From NCBI GenBank assembly GCA_950295325.1, contig OX485805.1, positions 36,319,501 through 36,383,500 of the forward strand: a DNA stretch of 64,000 nucleotides, written 5' to 3'. This DNA comes from Polytrichum commune. Lineage: Eukaryota > Streptophyta > Polytrichopsida > Polytrichales > Polytrichaceae. This document shows positions 24,894-35,640 of this stretch, in pieces. The position numbers and the translations under genes were made by a program. How positions within the stretch are numbered: position 1 is the stretch's first letter; each line of letters starts with the position of its first letter. The notes below the pieces were generated by a model, which saw only the letters and a list, made by a program, of their open reading frames with translations, was not told where the DNA came from and did not search any database.

Positions 24894-25900
24894 CCGAAGG
24901 CCACAAATTGACTTAACCGAAAGGCCCCTCGCACTCGCTGAGTTGAGCTTGTGAGTGGAGAGGTGAATTTGAATTACGTATTGCGTAACACGTCCGCTTT
25001 GGTCAATAAGGTCTACTAGTATGGCGGTGCAAAGTGCAGATTGTGTGCAGCTGTATTTTTGTTTGTGGGAGTTTTGTAAATTTCTCCTCCCCAGGGTTTG
25101 TCCTGCAAGAAGGCGATCTTGCAGAGGCAGAGTATGTGGAAATGCCTTTTCCTGGAATGATGTTTGACAAATTGTGATCGAAGGCCACAGATTGGCCGAA
25201 AGTCCTCTGGCAATCATTGAGTGGAGCTTGTTTGGAGAGGTGAACACCTCCTTTTATGTGTATTATAATTGTGTCGCCCGTGGGCGCAAAGTGCAGATTG
25301 TGTGCAGCTGTATTGTTGTTTGTAGAAAATTGCTCCACCCCGGGGTTTGTCCTGCAAGAAGGCAAATTGTTGTGGAGGCCGAGTACATGCAAATGCCTAT
25401 CTTTGAAGTGATGTTTGACAAATTGTGACCGAAGGCCACAGATTGACCGAAAGTCCTCTCGCAATTACTGAGTGGAGGCTTATGAGTGGAGAGATAACAA
25501 TTGGGGCGCCATCTCCTCTAGGCCTTCCGATCATGAAAATATACGGCTTAGATTGAGGGTGGAGGAGGATGAAGATTATGCTCTAGGGAAGTCATCCTCT
25601 TCCCAATTCTGGGGCGCCACCGCAGGGACCAATGGTTATGGATTGCGTATTGCGCAACACGTCCGTTTGGGTCAACAAGGTCTACTATAATTGCGTTGCC
25701 GGTTTGCTTGAAATGCGGAATGTGTGGAGCTGTATTTGTGTTTGTAGAATTTTTGGAAATTGCTCGACCCCAGGGTTTGTCCTGCAAGAAGGCGAACTTT
25801 TGCGGAGGAAGAGTACATGGGTATGCCTTTTTTTGTGATGATGTCTGACAAATTGTGACCGAGGGCCACAGATTGACCGGAAGACCTATCGCTGTCATTA
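24747..25900 (+). repeat. Four tandem copies of the DUF427 terminal exon and flanks
   Basis: Each copy holds TGCAGATTG..GTGCAGCTGTA, a pyrimidine-rich CTCC..CC(C)AG acceptor, GGTTTGTCCTGCAAGAAGGC and GACAAATTGTGA. Exon copies lie at 24811-24893, 25095-25177, about 25345-25428 and about 25775-25858. Copies 1 and 2 have AG acceptors and an intact 26-codon frame with the same phase. Copy 3 has CCCCGGGG where the AG should be, plus a frameshift. Copy 4 keeps the AG but shifts frame after EGEL and would end 20 residues in. An extra piece of about 145 bp, bounded by GGGGCGCCA-type text (about 25500-25640), separates copies 3 and 4. Confidence 0.85.
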
Positions 25901-26856
25901 AGTTGAGCTTGGGAGTGGAGGAGGTGAATGTGACTTGCGTAGCATGCCTGTTTAAGTTAGGTCAACAAGGTTCATACGTTCAGGTTCGGTTGGGGGCGTC
26001 TCTGCTATATTCAAGTTCCATGTCATCTTTGAAGAGGTTCCAACCACTCACATGAAGACATATGGTACTTTCTGGGCCAAAAACAAATCTACACGTAATC
26101 TGACCTGCATGGAGGGTAGTGCATTTCGCTGCTATTTTCTAAGGTTTTTGAGTGGAATTGCAATCTAATCTCAACGTTCTGGAACTGCAACTGGATGATT
26201 GGATCAACTCTGCCTGAGTTGGATTTGGGTTCTCTTTTATGCGGAGCTTGGCATGTGGTGGGGCATTACTGCCCGAGGCTGTGGAAGTGCACAATTGGTG
26301 GTGTCAACAGCTGTGCACATGAAATTTTTGAATGTGCTAATGTGATTCTTCCGTGCATCCTCACAATCTCCTTGACTGAAGCCATACCTAGGTACACAGA
26401 AGCTTTGATTCAACTGGAGCTATAATCTCCCATTCTGTCACCAGCAAAAGCTTGTTAGAGCATCCCAGGTCTGAAGAAGGCGTGCTCCTCGTGGCAAAAG
26501 TGTTCACAAGAGTTATCCTAATATATGGTGACTGTACAGAGGTACATTTGTGATGATGCCTGGATGTTGATGTTGAAAGTAATCACAAAGGAATTACAAG
26601 CAACTTTTGTCTGCTTACTGGGTTGAAAAGAAATAGCCCATTTGATCTCCAGGTACTAAACCTGTATTTCACCACCTAAGAAGGCAAGATAGTAAAGATC
26701 TGTGTGAAAACATAATTGACGAATTCAGTGAAGCAATATTTCAGTCCATGTGGATGCAGCAAAGTTTAATCAAGAAATTGTCCAGTGGGACTAGTCTGGA
26801 ATGACATAACCAGATATTCTGGGAAGGTGTTGTATTAGAGCTTTATCTTGTTAGTA

Positions 26857-27055
26857 CGCTGATTATCCCAATTAGTACGTGTTACTATTCGGAGTTATGC
26901 AGTGCTATAACTATTTAATGAGAAAGTAATGTTTTACCAAGCAAAGTCATTTATGTTCTTTAGTGTTCCGAGTACCCTATTGAACTTCTGTTAGTAAAAA
27001 TTGAACACCTGAGTAAGATGTTATTGCACTGCATAACTTCGACTAGTAATCAGTG
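26857..27055. mobile_element. MITE, 199 bp, related to the one at 15313
   Basis: The left end CGCTGATTATCCCAATTAGT and the inverted right end CACTGATTACTAGT lie next to TA on both sides. The inner arms match as GAGTTATGCAGTGCTATAAC against GAAGTTATGCAGTGCAATAAC. The inner arm resembles GGAGTTACGTGTTGCTATAG of the 15313 element. Confidence 0.65.
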
Positions 27056-28350
27056 TACTGCACAGTTGCCTTGTAACATAAAGGTCTGAGGAGTTTTACT
27101 CAGATTTTCTGACTCTGGTGCTGATGGATTACGTCTGGAATTTTGTCCCCTGCATGTTTTAGGTGAGGATTAGTTTGTGCACTGTGCTGGTTTTACCTTT
27201 TCTGGTATTGAATTTGACTTTTTATTTCCACATTATCATGTACCTAGGTACTCCATCTCAGCACTTGAATTGATTTAATGACAAGTTAATGCTGACATTG
27301 GCGAGGCAAGACATAAGTGATAATTATGCATCAAAGAGACTTTGAGGTCAGAGACTTTAAGGCCAGAGGCTTAAATTGGCTCAATGAGCTCCATGGTACA
27401 TCTCAGAAGGATTAAAGAGATTGCAAATTGTCATTGTATGTTGAGAAGGTATCCAAGCACTTAAGGGTTGCCAGGCAATGTGCATTTCAAAACAAGAACG
27501 CAGTGCTTTGGGCTACATAATTATTCCATGCGTGCCAATGTCCTGACAACATCGTGACAGGTTTGCTTTGGCTCATACCAGATCAATGGGGTGATTATAT
27601 ATTGCTGTCTTTCCAGAATAAAAAGGAGGAGGAGTTATTGATATATGGCAAAGTAGTGTGTGATTCTACATTACAGTCTTTTCAAGATGCAGGGTCTAAG
27701 TGCACTATTGATCTTGGATGCTTTGTTCTTGGTTGCATATTTCCTTAATGTTGGTTGTTAGCAATAGAAGCCATATGACATCAAACCTTCTTTCAATGAA
27801 GGGACTCGCTTTGTTCAAGCCTATAAGTCTCCGATTTGGTTTGATGTGTATTTGTGGAGAATCAGATTATACCAGAATGATGACATGAAAATACCAGAAT
27901 GGATGGGAGATTTTGGCACCGAACATTCCTCGTACTGGATTCCAAGGATTCCATTAACCGACATCAAGAGAATCACAAAGAATTGTGGGATGAACAGTTT
28001 GAGGAATATGAAGATAGCAGTCACATTCTTGACCTATCTAACATTTGGTCCATTCAAGTGTGATTGGAAATGGATTAGACAACAAAAACCACTGCCCATA
28101 AAATGTTGCTCAAAATGCCATTGAGTCAAGGATCACAGAACAGTTGTGCAAAACATTGAAGTCTCTCAATAAATTTGCAGGCTGATGAAGGAGTGAGAAT
28201 GGTAAAATGAGTGAGGATGCACTATGGCAGGAAGTTTCCTTTGCCAAGCTCTTTGGTTGCTGCTCAGTGCTCAGTGACTGCAAGCAAGTTGACTTTAATG
28301 TGGGTCAATGATAATAGTTCCGGCCACACCAAACCACATCTATAAGTGTA

Positions 28351-28480
28351 CACTGTTTTGTCTAATTAGTGTGGGCCACACTAATTCCCAATTACCCACA
28401 CTATTTTTGTTGTTGGATAATTTGAAGTGGTCCACTGTAATTTCCAATGTGAAAAAATTAGTGTGGGGGTCTTTTGTCTA
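28351..28480. mobile_element. MITE fragment
   Basis: CACTGTTTTGTCTAATTAGT followed by GTGGG matches the left end of the 15313 family and is preceded by TA. The expected inverted right end is replaced by a same-strand piece (AATTAGTGTGGGGGTC, TTTTGTCTAC), so the copy is rearranged. Confidence 0.5.
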
Positions 28481-29147
28481 CATATTTGGATGAAACTTCA
28501 AGGCAAGGCAAATTACATACTTTTACACTAAATACGCTCATTACATGTGGAGAAAGGTGGAAGTGTGCGAGACTATATCTTCTTCTTATTTTTGGGCTTT
28601 GTCCTAGAGCAGTGCTCTTGGTTTGGTTTTGTTTTCTCGCCCATAAGTTTGTCTCGGAGTGTATGTATGCACATGGATGTGGAGACAAGATAGCTAATGT
28701 GGATGAAACTAAGTTAACTTCAGACAACTAGAAATCCATGTAAGAAACTAGATAGAGTCATGAACTAGTTAGAATCATGGGGACAATTCATCCAATGGAA
28801 TGGGCAGAGCCTTCTGTGCAGAGCACCTTGTTTACCATAGTACTTATTTTCTACAGTAAATTTGGTCCAATACTAAAGGTTTTTATTACAATTGAAGCCA
28901 ATGTGTTGGATATTTACAAAATGTGAGGTATTTAGTTTGAGCCACAGTAATGAGCCTAGTTAGATAGTGTAGGGCCCGATTTGGCCCTTGGGGCACTGGG
29001 AGCATCCCAAGACCTCATCTGGTTTTGTGGACTCTGAGTTAATAAATCTCTGCGCTTCTGTTGTATCTGCGAGTCATCTGTTTGATATCAGCTCATCAAT
29101 TTTCTAACTTACTCCTGTGCAGCTTCCGTGTGTTGCCCATCCACGCT

Positions 29148-29489
29148 ATGGTTGTGGAAGCTTGGAGGAAACAAATGCAATCTGATTTCAACGCTTTCTT
29201 TCAAGCTGAGCTCGAAGACGCCGATGGGTCCGAGGAGTGGATGGTCAAATTGGTCATGGACAACTTATCTGCCATGATCGAGGATCTTGATGAAGACATT
29301 GAGAAGTATAAACAGAGTGTTGCTTCCAGAGGACGATGTAGTGCCAACATTGAGAGAGGTAGGAAACTTGGGCGATGGAGGCAAGAGGCGAGAGAGCATT
29401 ACAAGAGGCCTAGAGGTCGTTGGACAAGAGGGCTCCGGAGATCACAGGGTGCTTCGGTGAAAGCACCAAACATGAATTTGGACAGATGA
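29148..29489 (+). CDS. Hypothetical 113-residue protein with acidic helix and Arg-rich tail
   Basis: ATG at 29148 is the first Met of a plausible protein (MVVEAWRKQMQSDFNAFF). Residues 1-60 are amphipathic and acidic (AELEDADGSEEW, DNLSAMIEDLDEDIEKY). Residues 65-105 are strongly basic (RGRKLGRWRQEAREHYKR, RGRWTRGLRR). The frame is open upstream to 29061, and an AG preceded by pyrimidines (TACTCCTGTGCAG, at 29121-29122) could be an acceptor, so this may be a last exon. The first 50 residues faintly recall the N-terminal helices of plant histidine phosphotransfer proteins, but the phospho-accepting HQLKG segment is absent. I do not assign a function. It may be a broken gene. Confidence 0.35.
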   Translation: MVVEAWRKQMQSDFNAFFQAELEDADGSEEWMVKLVMDNLSAMIEDLDEDIEKYKQSVASRGRCSANIERGRKLGRWRQEAREHYKRPRGRWTRGLRRSQGASVKAPNMNLDR

Positions 29490-30015
29490 TTATTTTATCT
29501 TCTGAATCTTATTCACGTTAAATCATATTGTCGTGAGTGAATCTTAACATTGTTGTGAGTTTTTATAGACAATTGTGTTGTGTGCACGCTTTCTGACTCC
29601 ATGTAAAACTCTGCAAGGGTTTAGGGTTAAGATTCAGATGTCCAAACATGAAAGCATGAAACATAAATATGAACAGATGATTTTTAAAAATTTCTTCTTC
29701 TTCTTCTTCTTCTTCTTCAGGTTAATTGATAATGTAATGAGTGAAATCTAAGATATTGTGAGTTTTTATGAACAATTGTGTCATGTGCATACCTTCTGAC
29801 TCCATGTGATACTCTGCAAGGGTTTAAGGTTTAGATGTCCAAACATGAATATAGACGAATAATTTAAAAAAAAAATCTTCTTCAGGGTAATTGATATTGT
29901 CGTGACTGAAACCTAACATGTTGTGAGTTTTTATGGACAATTTTGTCATGTGCACGCCTTGTGACTCCATGTGATGCTCTGCAAAGGTTAGGTTTAGGGT
30001 TCAGGGTTAAGGATT
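29468..30015 (+). repeat. Tandem repeat, three units of about 175-195 bp
   Basis: Units start near 29470, 29645 and 29842 with AACATGAA text and share TTGTGAGTTTTTATRRACAA, GTGCAYRCCTT..GACTCCATGT and CTCTGCAAGGGTTTA. Unit 2 contains a (TTC)n run at about 29692-29719. The array starts inside the 3' end of the frame at 29148-29489. Confidence 0.8.
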
Positions 30016-30019
30016 GGAT

Positions 30020-30310
30020 GGGTGACTTAGGTCTAGATCTGCTGAATGCAAAATTAGAATTCTTTTGCAGGTTATGGATCGATAATTTAGCTCCAGCATA
30101 CAAGGATATCAACATCTTGGCAGATAAGGAATTCTTGTGCATAGCTGCTGGAAACATTGGCATTTTGCACTTCCACTAACCCTGACATCAAAGTCCCATC
30201 ACATCTGCTGCTGCCAGCATTGCCAGGCTCGCGACGTGAGAGAATCCAACCAAGGTGGAGGAGACTCAAACATTCAGATTCCAGTCTGGAATTTGGAGAC
30301 ATGAACTAAA
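30020..30310 (+). other. Open frame of unknown significance
   Basis: A plus-strand frame (29943-30179) ends WIDNLAPAYKDINILADKE.. with a plausible amino-acid composition, partly overlapping the third tandem unit. No family is apparent. It may be a decayed exon or chance. Confidence 0.2.
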
Positions 30311-30315
30311 CTTTT

Positions 30316-30607
30316 AGGGGGCAGAGTGCTACAGAGGGGACCCCATCTCTCTCTGCCTGGAGTTTTTTGGGTTTGCAAAGACTGAATGACCACTAGGCTA
30401 GGCTGTACATGGCATCTTGTTTTATGGTTCTTGCATGGAATTTTGAAAGGGCTGACTCCACATTTTTGGGTTCTGTGTAGTATAGAATGAGCAGGTAGAA
30501 GGTGACAAGTAGGATGGTAGTGAGATTCAAAGATCGCAGGAGATAGAAACCCAAAGAAACAGCAGGCGGAGAGGGATGGGGTCCCTTTTACAACACTTGT
30601 CCCCCTT
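30316..30607. mobile_element. TIR element, about 290 bp
   Basis: The left end GGGGGCAGAGTGCTACAGAG continues GGGACCCCATCTCTCTCTGCC and matches the inverted right end GGGGGACAAGTGTTGTAAAA, then GGGACCCCATCCCTCTCCGCC. Similarity continues to TTTGGGTTT, giving arms of about 60 bp. There is no coding content. A clear target duplication was not seen. Confidence 0.75.
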
Positions 30608-30734
30608 CAGGTGTGTAAAGACTTACGAAATAAGTACAACTTTTCGACCGTATAAGAGTTTGTAAGCTATGTGGTTATTATTCAGTTCGTTCTTCATGTT
30701 CTTCAACTTCTACTGATAGATTTACACAACGAAA

Positions 30735-31060
30735 CTTGTGTAGCATTAGCAAATCTATGAAGAAGCATCAGCAAAAATCAGATTGAAAATTGGACCTCCC
30801 ATGATGGAATTCATGGTTACCACAAGTGCATGTTTGTTGATTCCTTAATTGAATACATAGGTCTTCCCGATTGTGCTCCCTATTGAGTGAGGGATAGTTG
30901 ATGAATTGTGAAGATGTATTCCAATCTCGTTAAACATATTTCTTTGTGGTGTTTGTTTTTCCATATTACCTAACCACATTCCATTCAAATATAGGTGTCC
31001 GGTTAAGAAAAGTAACTGAGTAACACCTGTATACTTTATGCCCCAGTAAGCACTTCTGGC
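30735..31060 (+). repeat. Dispersed repeat, partner of 12060-12385
   Basis: This is the second copy of the pair described at 12060, same orientation. No open frame is conserved between them. Confidence 0.6.
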
Positions 31061-31794
31061 TTACCTCTCCATATACAATATACAAGCTCAAGGATCAATA
31101 AAAGAGACATGGTTTTGGGATAAGTTGTGCTTGTCGAATTTTTTAAAGGAGCAACATAGTAACATTTTGCTTCTGCTGAATTGATGTCATCAAAAGGCTC
31201 ACAATTTTTTCTTTCCTTGCAGTTCTCTGTTGTTACTCAAGTTCGCATTCTCTCACCTTCCGTATGTACATGTCCCTGTCCAATTTTCCACATTCCTGCC
31301 TGAATTCGCGACTCCTAATGTCAGCCTTTCAGCAGACTGTAGTCCACTTTTATTCAATCATGTTAAAGCCCTAGGTAATCAAGGGTTTGATGTGATTTAT
31401 TGATGGCTCAGCATATGCTGCTAATCACATTGGTGACAAAATTTATCATAATATATTGTCAATCAAGTCCAATAAAATGAAATTGATTTCAAAGTCCAGG
31501 AAACCAAAGGCTTATGAGACGCCTATGTTTACGGTATTTAGTGTCACATGCATAGTAGTGTTACTTACCTTATTTTGAAGCATATGCTAAGGTTACACTG
31601 ATGATTAACAACTTCACCATAAGTGCTATCTCATGACACTTAGTGTTCAAATGCGCTCACTAATATCTTGGCATAAGTATGTTCAATAGCGTTATGAGGT
31701 GCATGCTTGTGTTACACAATGCTCTACTAGTTGACTAAAGTGTACACAAATGACACTTGTCATTAGTATGCTCAAGAATATCTTCTCTTGCATA

Positions 31795-32426
31795 CAATAA
31801 TCTCCTGCTTAAGCATGCACTTTGAACCGAAGCCGTTGGTGCGCACTTAGTTGGTAGGTGTGTACTTTACTTGTATCGCTTTCTAGACCCTCTAATTCGA
31901 TGAATCGCAATGGGAAACGGATGAAACTTAAGGCAACCCGCTTGACCGCAGCCCAACGATGTGAAATCATTGCAAACTTGAGCAAGCCGAATGTGCCAAG
32001 CAAGAGGGCGCTAGGGCGGGAGTATGAAGTTAGTGAAGGCGCCATCCAGAAAGTTATGGAAACGAGGCGAATTGAAGAATAACCACCTATCGACGACAAA
32101 ATCGAGCCTATCGAGACATTTGCTGAATCTAAAAGTGCTACCGACTTCAAAGGCTTTGAAACTCTATTGTCCTTGACATCGACGACCAATTGCTTTGCAC
32201 CGATGTTCAAATGGAAGTTCAATAGATGTATGATGAATTGTGATGATCGTTTGAGACGTTTTAATGAAATGTTAACAATTTGACAATGAATGTCAAGCGT
32301 AAAAAATTCCTGCATTCACAGCAAATGACTTTGCATGACATGTTCAAACAATAAAATATGAACCCTGTTTTTTGTCAAAAATTCTGCACACTTGACTGGG
32401 ATGCGTACTTAAGCAGGAGATTACTG
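31795..32426 (+). mobile_element. pogo/Tigger-derived element retaining a transposase HTH
   Basis: The right inverted repeat, read inward, is CAGTAATCTCCTGCTTAAGT. The left is CAATAATCTCCTGCTTAAGC, with a few changes. TA lies on both sides (31793-31794, 32427-32428). A plus frame from about 31900 reads MKLKATRLTAAQRCEIIANL, then RALGREYEVSEGAIQKVME, then stops after ETRRIEE. This is the N-terminal Psq/CENP-B-type helix-turn-helix that pogo transposases use to bind their ends. The catalytic domain is deleted: the text jumps to a C-terminal-like piece (DDKIEPIETFAESKSATDFK). It is a non-autonomous element that could at most make a short DNA-binding peptide. Confidence 0.85.
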
Positions 32427-32429
32427 TAC

Positions 32430-34410
32430 TAAAATGTAAACACATTACACTTATCATTAGTATGCTAAGAAATATCTTCCCGTTGCATATTAAAGTGCAA
32501 GACAATCATCTAAAGTATCCCAATGTGCCACTCTAATGTCATAATGTAGATATTTTTTCACTTAAAAATGTTACCGATGTTGATGAATGCAATCACATCG
32601 GCCATTAGCGGGCATGACACTTTGAAACCTCTAGGGATGTAGTTTAGGCCCTTTACAAATAGTATACGTGACACTAAATACCATGAACAGTGTAGAAGTA
32701 CACAAAGATGGTGTCATTAATCACCTCGAATTTGTTATTACTACATGTCTAGTGAGACCTAACCTTGTTGGCCTACAATTCCACGTCAATAGGCATTCTT
32801 TAGGACTATTTCATGCACCTTTGTGTCAACTTTCTGCGACTAACAATAAATCCTAATTTACTCTTTTATGGTTATGATCGGTGTGTGTTAAACATAGTGT
32901 TTCATCAGGCTAGTTTACCAAATATAAATAGCAATTTTTTCTTCATCTTCTGTTTGGTAATTTTCACCTCAGTCCACCTACACAAGGAGTCAAAATGTCT
33001 GCGTTTACTCAATCTTATACAACATGGAACAATTACATTACAAGGTTGGCTATTTACGATTCACGAAGCTGGCATGATCTCACTATCATTGTCTTTCTTT
33101 CTCCTCAAAACAGTCCCTGATCAACAATCATGGAGTGTAAGCCTGAACTTTTCCCTTGGCACTGTAGAACCTTGCCAAACTGCTTTGCAAAGGATGTGCT
33201 TCCCTTAAATGACAAGAAGCAATTAAAAGGGGATTGATGTAGTATTCAACCTAGCACTCGCTCTCATTTCTACTATAATGGTAGAGGCAACTAATTTTGA
33301 CCCCTACCTAAATCCGTCTCCTATGTCATCTTTCCCATTCTAATATCTTTATGCAACTTAAATTTGTTCTAGTGTAAGTACGTAGCTCAAGGGTTGGTAT
33401 TGAGTGTATTGATTATATTGGTTATCCCATTTACTGTGTTTGGTACTAATTCCTGAAACAAACATAATTTTGCCAAATTCCAAAATTAGGGAGGGCTGAA
33501 ATTTTTATTCAATGATACTAAATTCATGAATACATGCTCATTTACCATACTTTGGGCTCCCAAAACCCTAGATCTTCTGGTGGCATTTTCAAAGCGTATA
33601 GATATTTAGCAACAACTTTACTGATTCCCCACACGCACTATTAGCCAACCCTCACTTAATGGGATAATCAATGTAGCGAGGTTGGGCAATGATTGGACAT
33701 GTCAATGGCTACTTGGGGTCAACAAAGGCTAATTAAAAACTATAGTTAGCTACTTAATGCATGACACATAAGATGGTAGATAGCGCCAAAGTTAGTAAAT
33801 GGTGCGTTGGCTTGTGGATGGATTAAGTCAAATGGGGTCCCATTTATAGGTTAACGGGGATGGTTCAAGGCCCACATGCTAGGAATGGGGCCCGAACGAG
33901 GATGGGTAGATTGAAGTTGCAGCAAGCCGACTCAAGGGTAGGACAAACCGCAAAAAAGGCTAGGTGTGGACAAATTAAGGCTATATGAAAGTTGCTTTGT
34001 AGTGGCCTAATCAAGCGCCCCCCCCCCCCCATATGATGGCATTGAGACAACATATGATGAAATAATTGCTTATTATACTTAGGTTGTAGTGAAAATAAAA
34101 TAACAGATAGATAGATATGACAATGTGGTTGCATTTGCCAAGACATGCATGTGAACTCTTATACAATATGGATGCTATATGTAGGCTAAAGCAGCCGAAG
34201 GGTTGGTTTAAGCACCCTCTCTACCTTACACTGAATTGTCATTTAGGTCATGACCACTCAATCGTTTAGTAGACTTACATTCCTAGCCAAGCCTAAGTGG
34301 TTTCGGCCTCAATTTTTTCACAAGTCAATAAGAACTGTGTTGATCCAGCAATGAGCCATCCCTGCCAATTCTTATACTCTCGACCATGGATTTACAAGAT
34401 TGCCTGAGAA
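32430..34410. other. No gene recognised
   Basis: Frames at 32668-32856, 32813-33208 and 33865-34146 show no known motif. A poly-C run lies near 34019-34030. The sequence at 32455-32490 repeats 31761-31794 next to the pogo element ('cattagtatgct', 'aatatctt', 'ttgcata'). Confidence 0.45.
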
Positions 34411-34685
34411 GCCCATGAAACGGGGGTTTGGCTGGGAAGTTTGTGGATCAACACACGGCAGCTTGCCAATGGCAGCCACATTAGAAGGCAACAAACCTTC
34501 TGTCTACATTGCGGCAGTGCACGGTTCTTTGGCGTTTGAGGGAGCGAATGTGGGATATTAGGATTCAAGCGTGAGAAATCCGGAGCTCTGTTGCATCTAA
34601 AGGCATTTTTGTTGCGGTGTTCGATTCGCCTTGGGCAAAGGAATATATGTGCAGATTTTTAGTGAACTTAACGCTATGATCGAGG

Positions 34686-34905
34686 AGAACCGGCAGTTAG
34701 TTACAGATGAACCGGTTGAGTCTGAGAAATAACCGGTGGAAGTTCATCAAGACTGCAGGAAAATTACCGATCCTTTTAGAGGAATTTATAGAAGAATATA
34801 CCCCAATTCAATGTAGGAAAACCGGAGGATGTCAACATGTAACCGGTTGGATTTGCAAACACTAGGATCTCAACCGGTTATGCCCAAAAATCTCCCCGAT
34901 CACTG
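34686..34905 (+). repeat. ACCGGT-rich dispersed repeat, copy B
   Basis: This is the best-preserved copy: GGAGAACCGGCAGTTAGTTA, GATGAACCGGTTGAG, AAATAACCGGTGGAAG, ATTTATAGAAGAATATACC, CATGTAACCGGTTGGATTTG, ACTAGGATCTCAACCGGTTA, then TGCCCAAAAATCTCC. GATC occurs just outside both ends, which may be a short target duplication but is uncertain. Confidence 0.8.
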
Positions 34906-34959
34906 ATGTAACGCAGTCTTTCAGATTCTCAGTATACGTGTGCACTACTTTTGAGCATG

Positions 34960-35640
34960 GAGATCTTTGCAAGAATGAGGGCGGGTGCTCATGCTTCGAG
35001 TCACCAAAGGGTTTGCGCAACTCTCAGATAATGTGTCACTAGAACAGTTGGGGGGGAATCGATGTTGGCATTTGTCGTTTGGTGCATTTGAGAAGGTTTT
35101 GGAGAAGCATCGCCTTGCTGATTTGTGTTGTGTGAGAGGGGTGGTGCTCTCATTCACAAGCATTTTCATATGGTTGTGAAGGGCAATTTTAGTAGTGTTC
35201 CAGTTTTGAACAAGAAAATCAAAGTTGCTCTTGGCTGGGAAGATAATTCTCTTGTAGGTCATGTAGTCACTTGCAAGAAATTAAGATTTGAGGGCTTGTA
35301 CAGTTTCTTTAATACTGCATGAAAGACAACAGGGAGGGTCACTTTAGGTTTGTCAAGCACAATGTGTCTCTATAGCACATGAGTGGGTAGTTCTACCCCA
35401 ATTGTATTTGGTTATTCCATTGAGGTCAATTGTAATGGATGTGATGAGGGTTGTTTTTATTTGGAGGATTACGATGGATCCTCACAACACAAAAATGAAG
35501 GACATCTCTAATAATCTGTTTGGACACTATTAGTGAGGTTTGTAGCAAGAGATACTTTGTTGCATAACATATCACACCTTGCATGATGACAATTTTGTTC
35601 AAATGGAGGGAGATGATAGGGACGAAGCTTTTAGGGTTGC
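34960..35640 (+). pseudogene. Replitron-like HUH endonuclease relic
   Basis: A frame at about 35125-35322 reads GGALIHKHFHMVVKGNFSSV followed by PVLNKKIKVALGWED, VGHVVTCKKLRFEGLYSFF. It contains His-Phe-His, the HUH metal-binding pattern of Rep-type nickases. The spacing to GW, GHVV.CK and the GL..F segment matches the Replitron HUH endonucleases I know from algae and seed-free plants. Further on, after frameshifts, VIPLRSIVMDVMRVVFIW and MDPHNTKMKDI look like the C-terminal part of the same protein. The stretch before it (34985-35120) is in another frame. Stops and shifts make it inactive. No terminal structures were identified. The family name is from memory and needs a profile search. Confidence 0.65.

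Larger units (their letters stand above)
26114..29120. other. No gene recognised
   Basis: Frames at 26195-26425, 27554-27748 and 27846-28124 are the longest. The last contains PEWMGDFGTEHSSYWIP and ends in CCSKC, but no family is apparent. The GC is somewhat higher than in the first 16 kb, so decayed exons or transcribed non-coding sequence are possible. MITEs occur at 26857-27055 and a fragment at 28351-28480. Confidence 0.4.

Noticed and set aside
24340-24906. 188-residue minus-strand frame opposite the DUF427 gene
   Set aside because: It is antisense to a recognisable domain in GC-rich coding sequence, with no motif of its own.
29148-29489. Histidine phosphotransfer protein
   Set aside because: Similarity is limited to loosely matching N-terminal helices; the active-site His segment is absent in all frames nearby.
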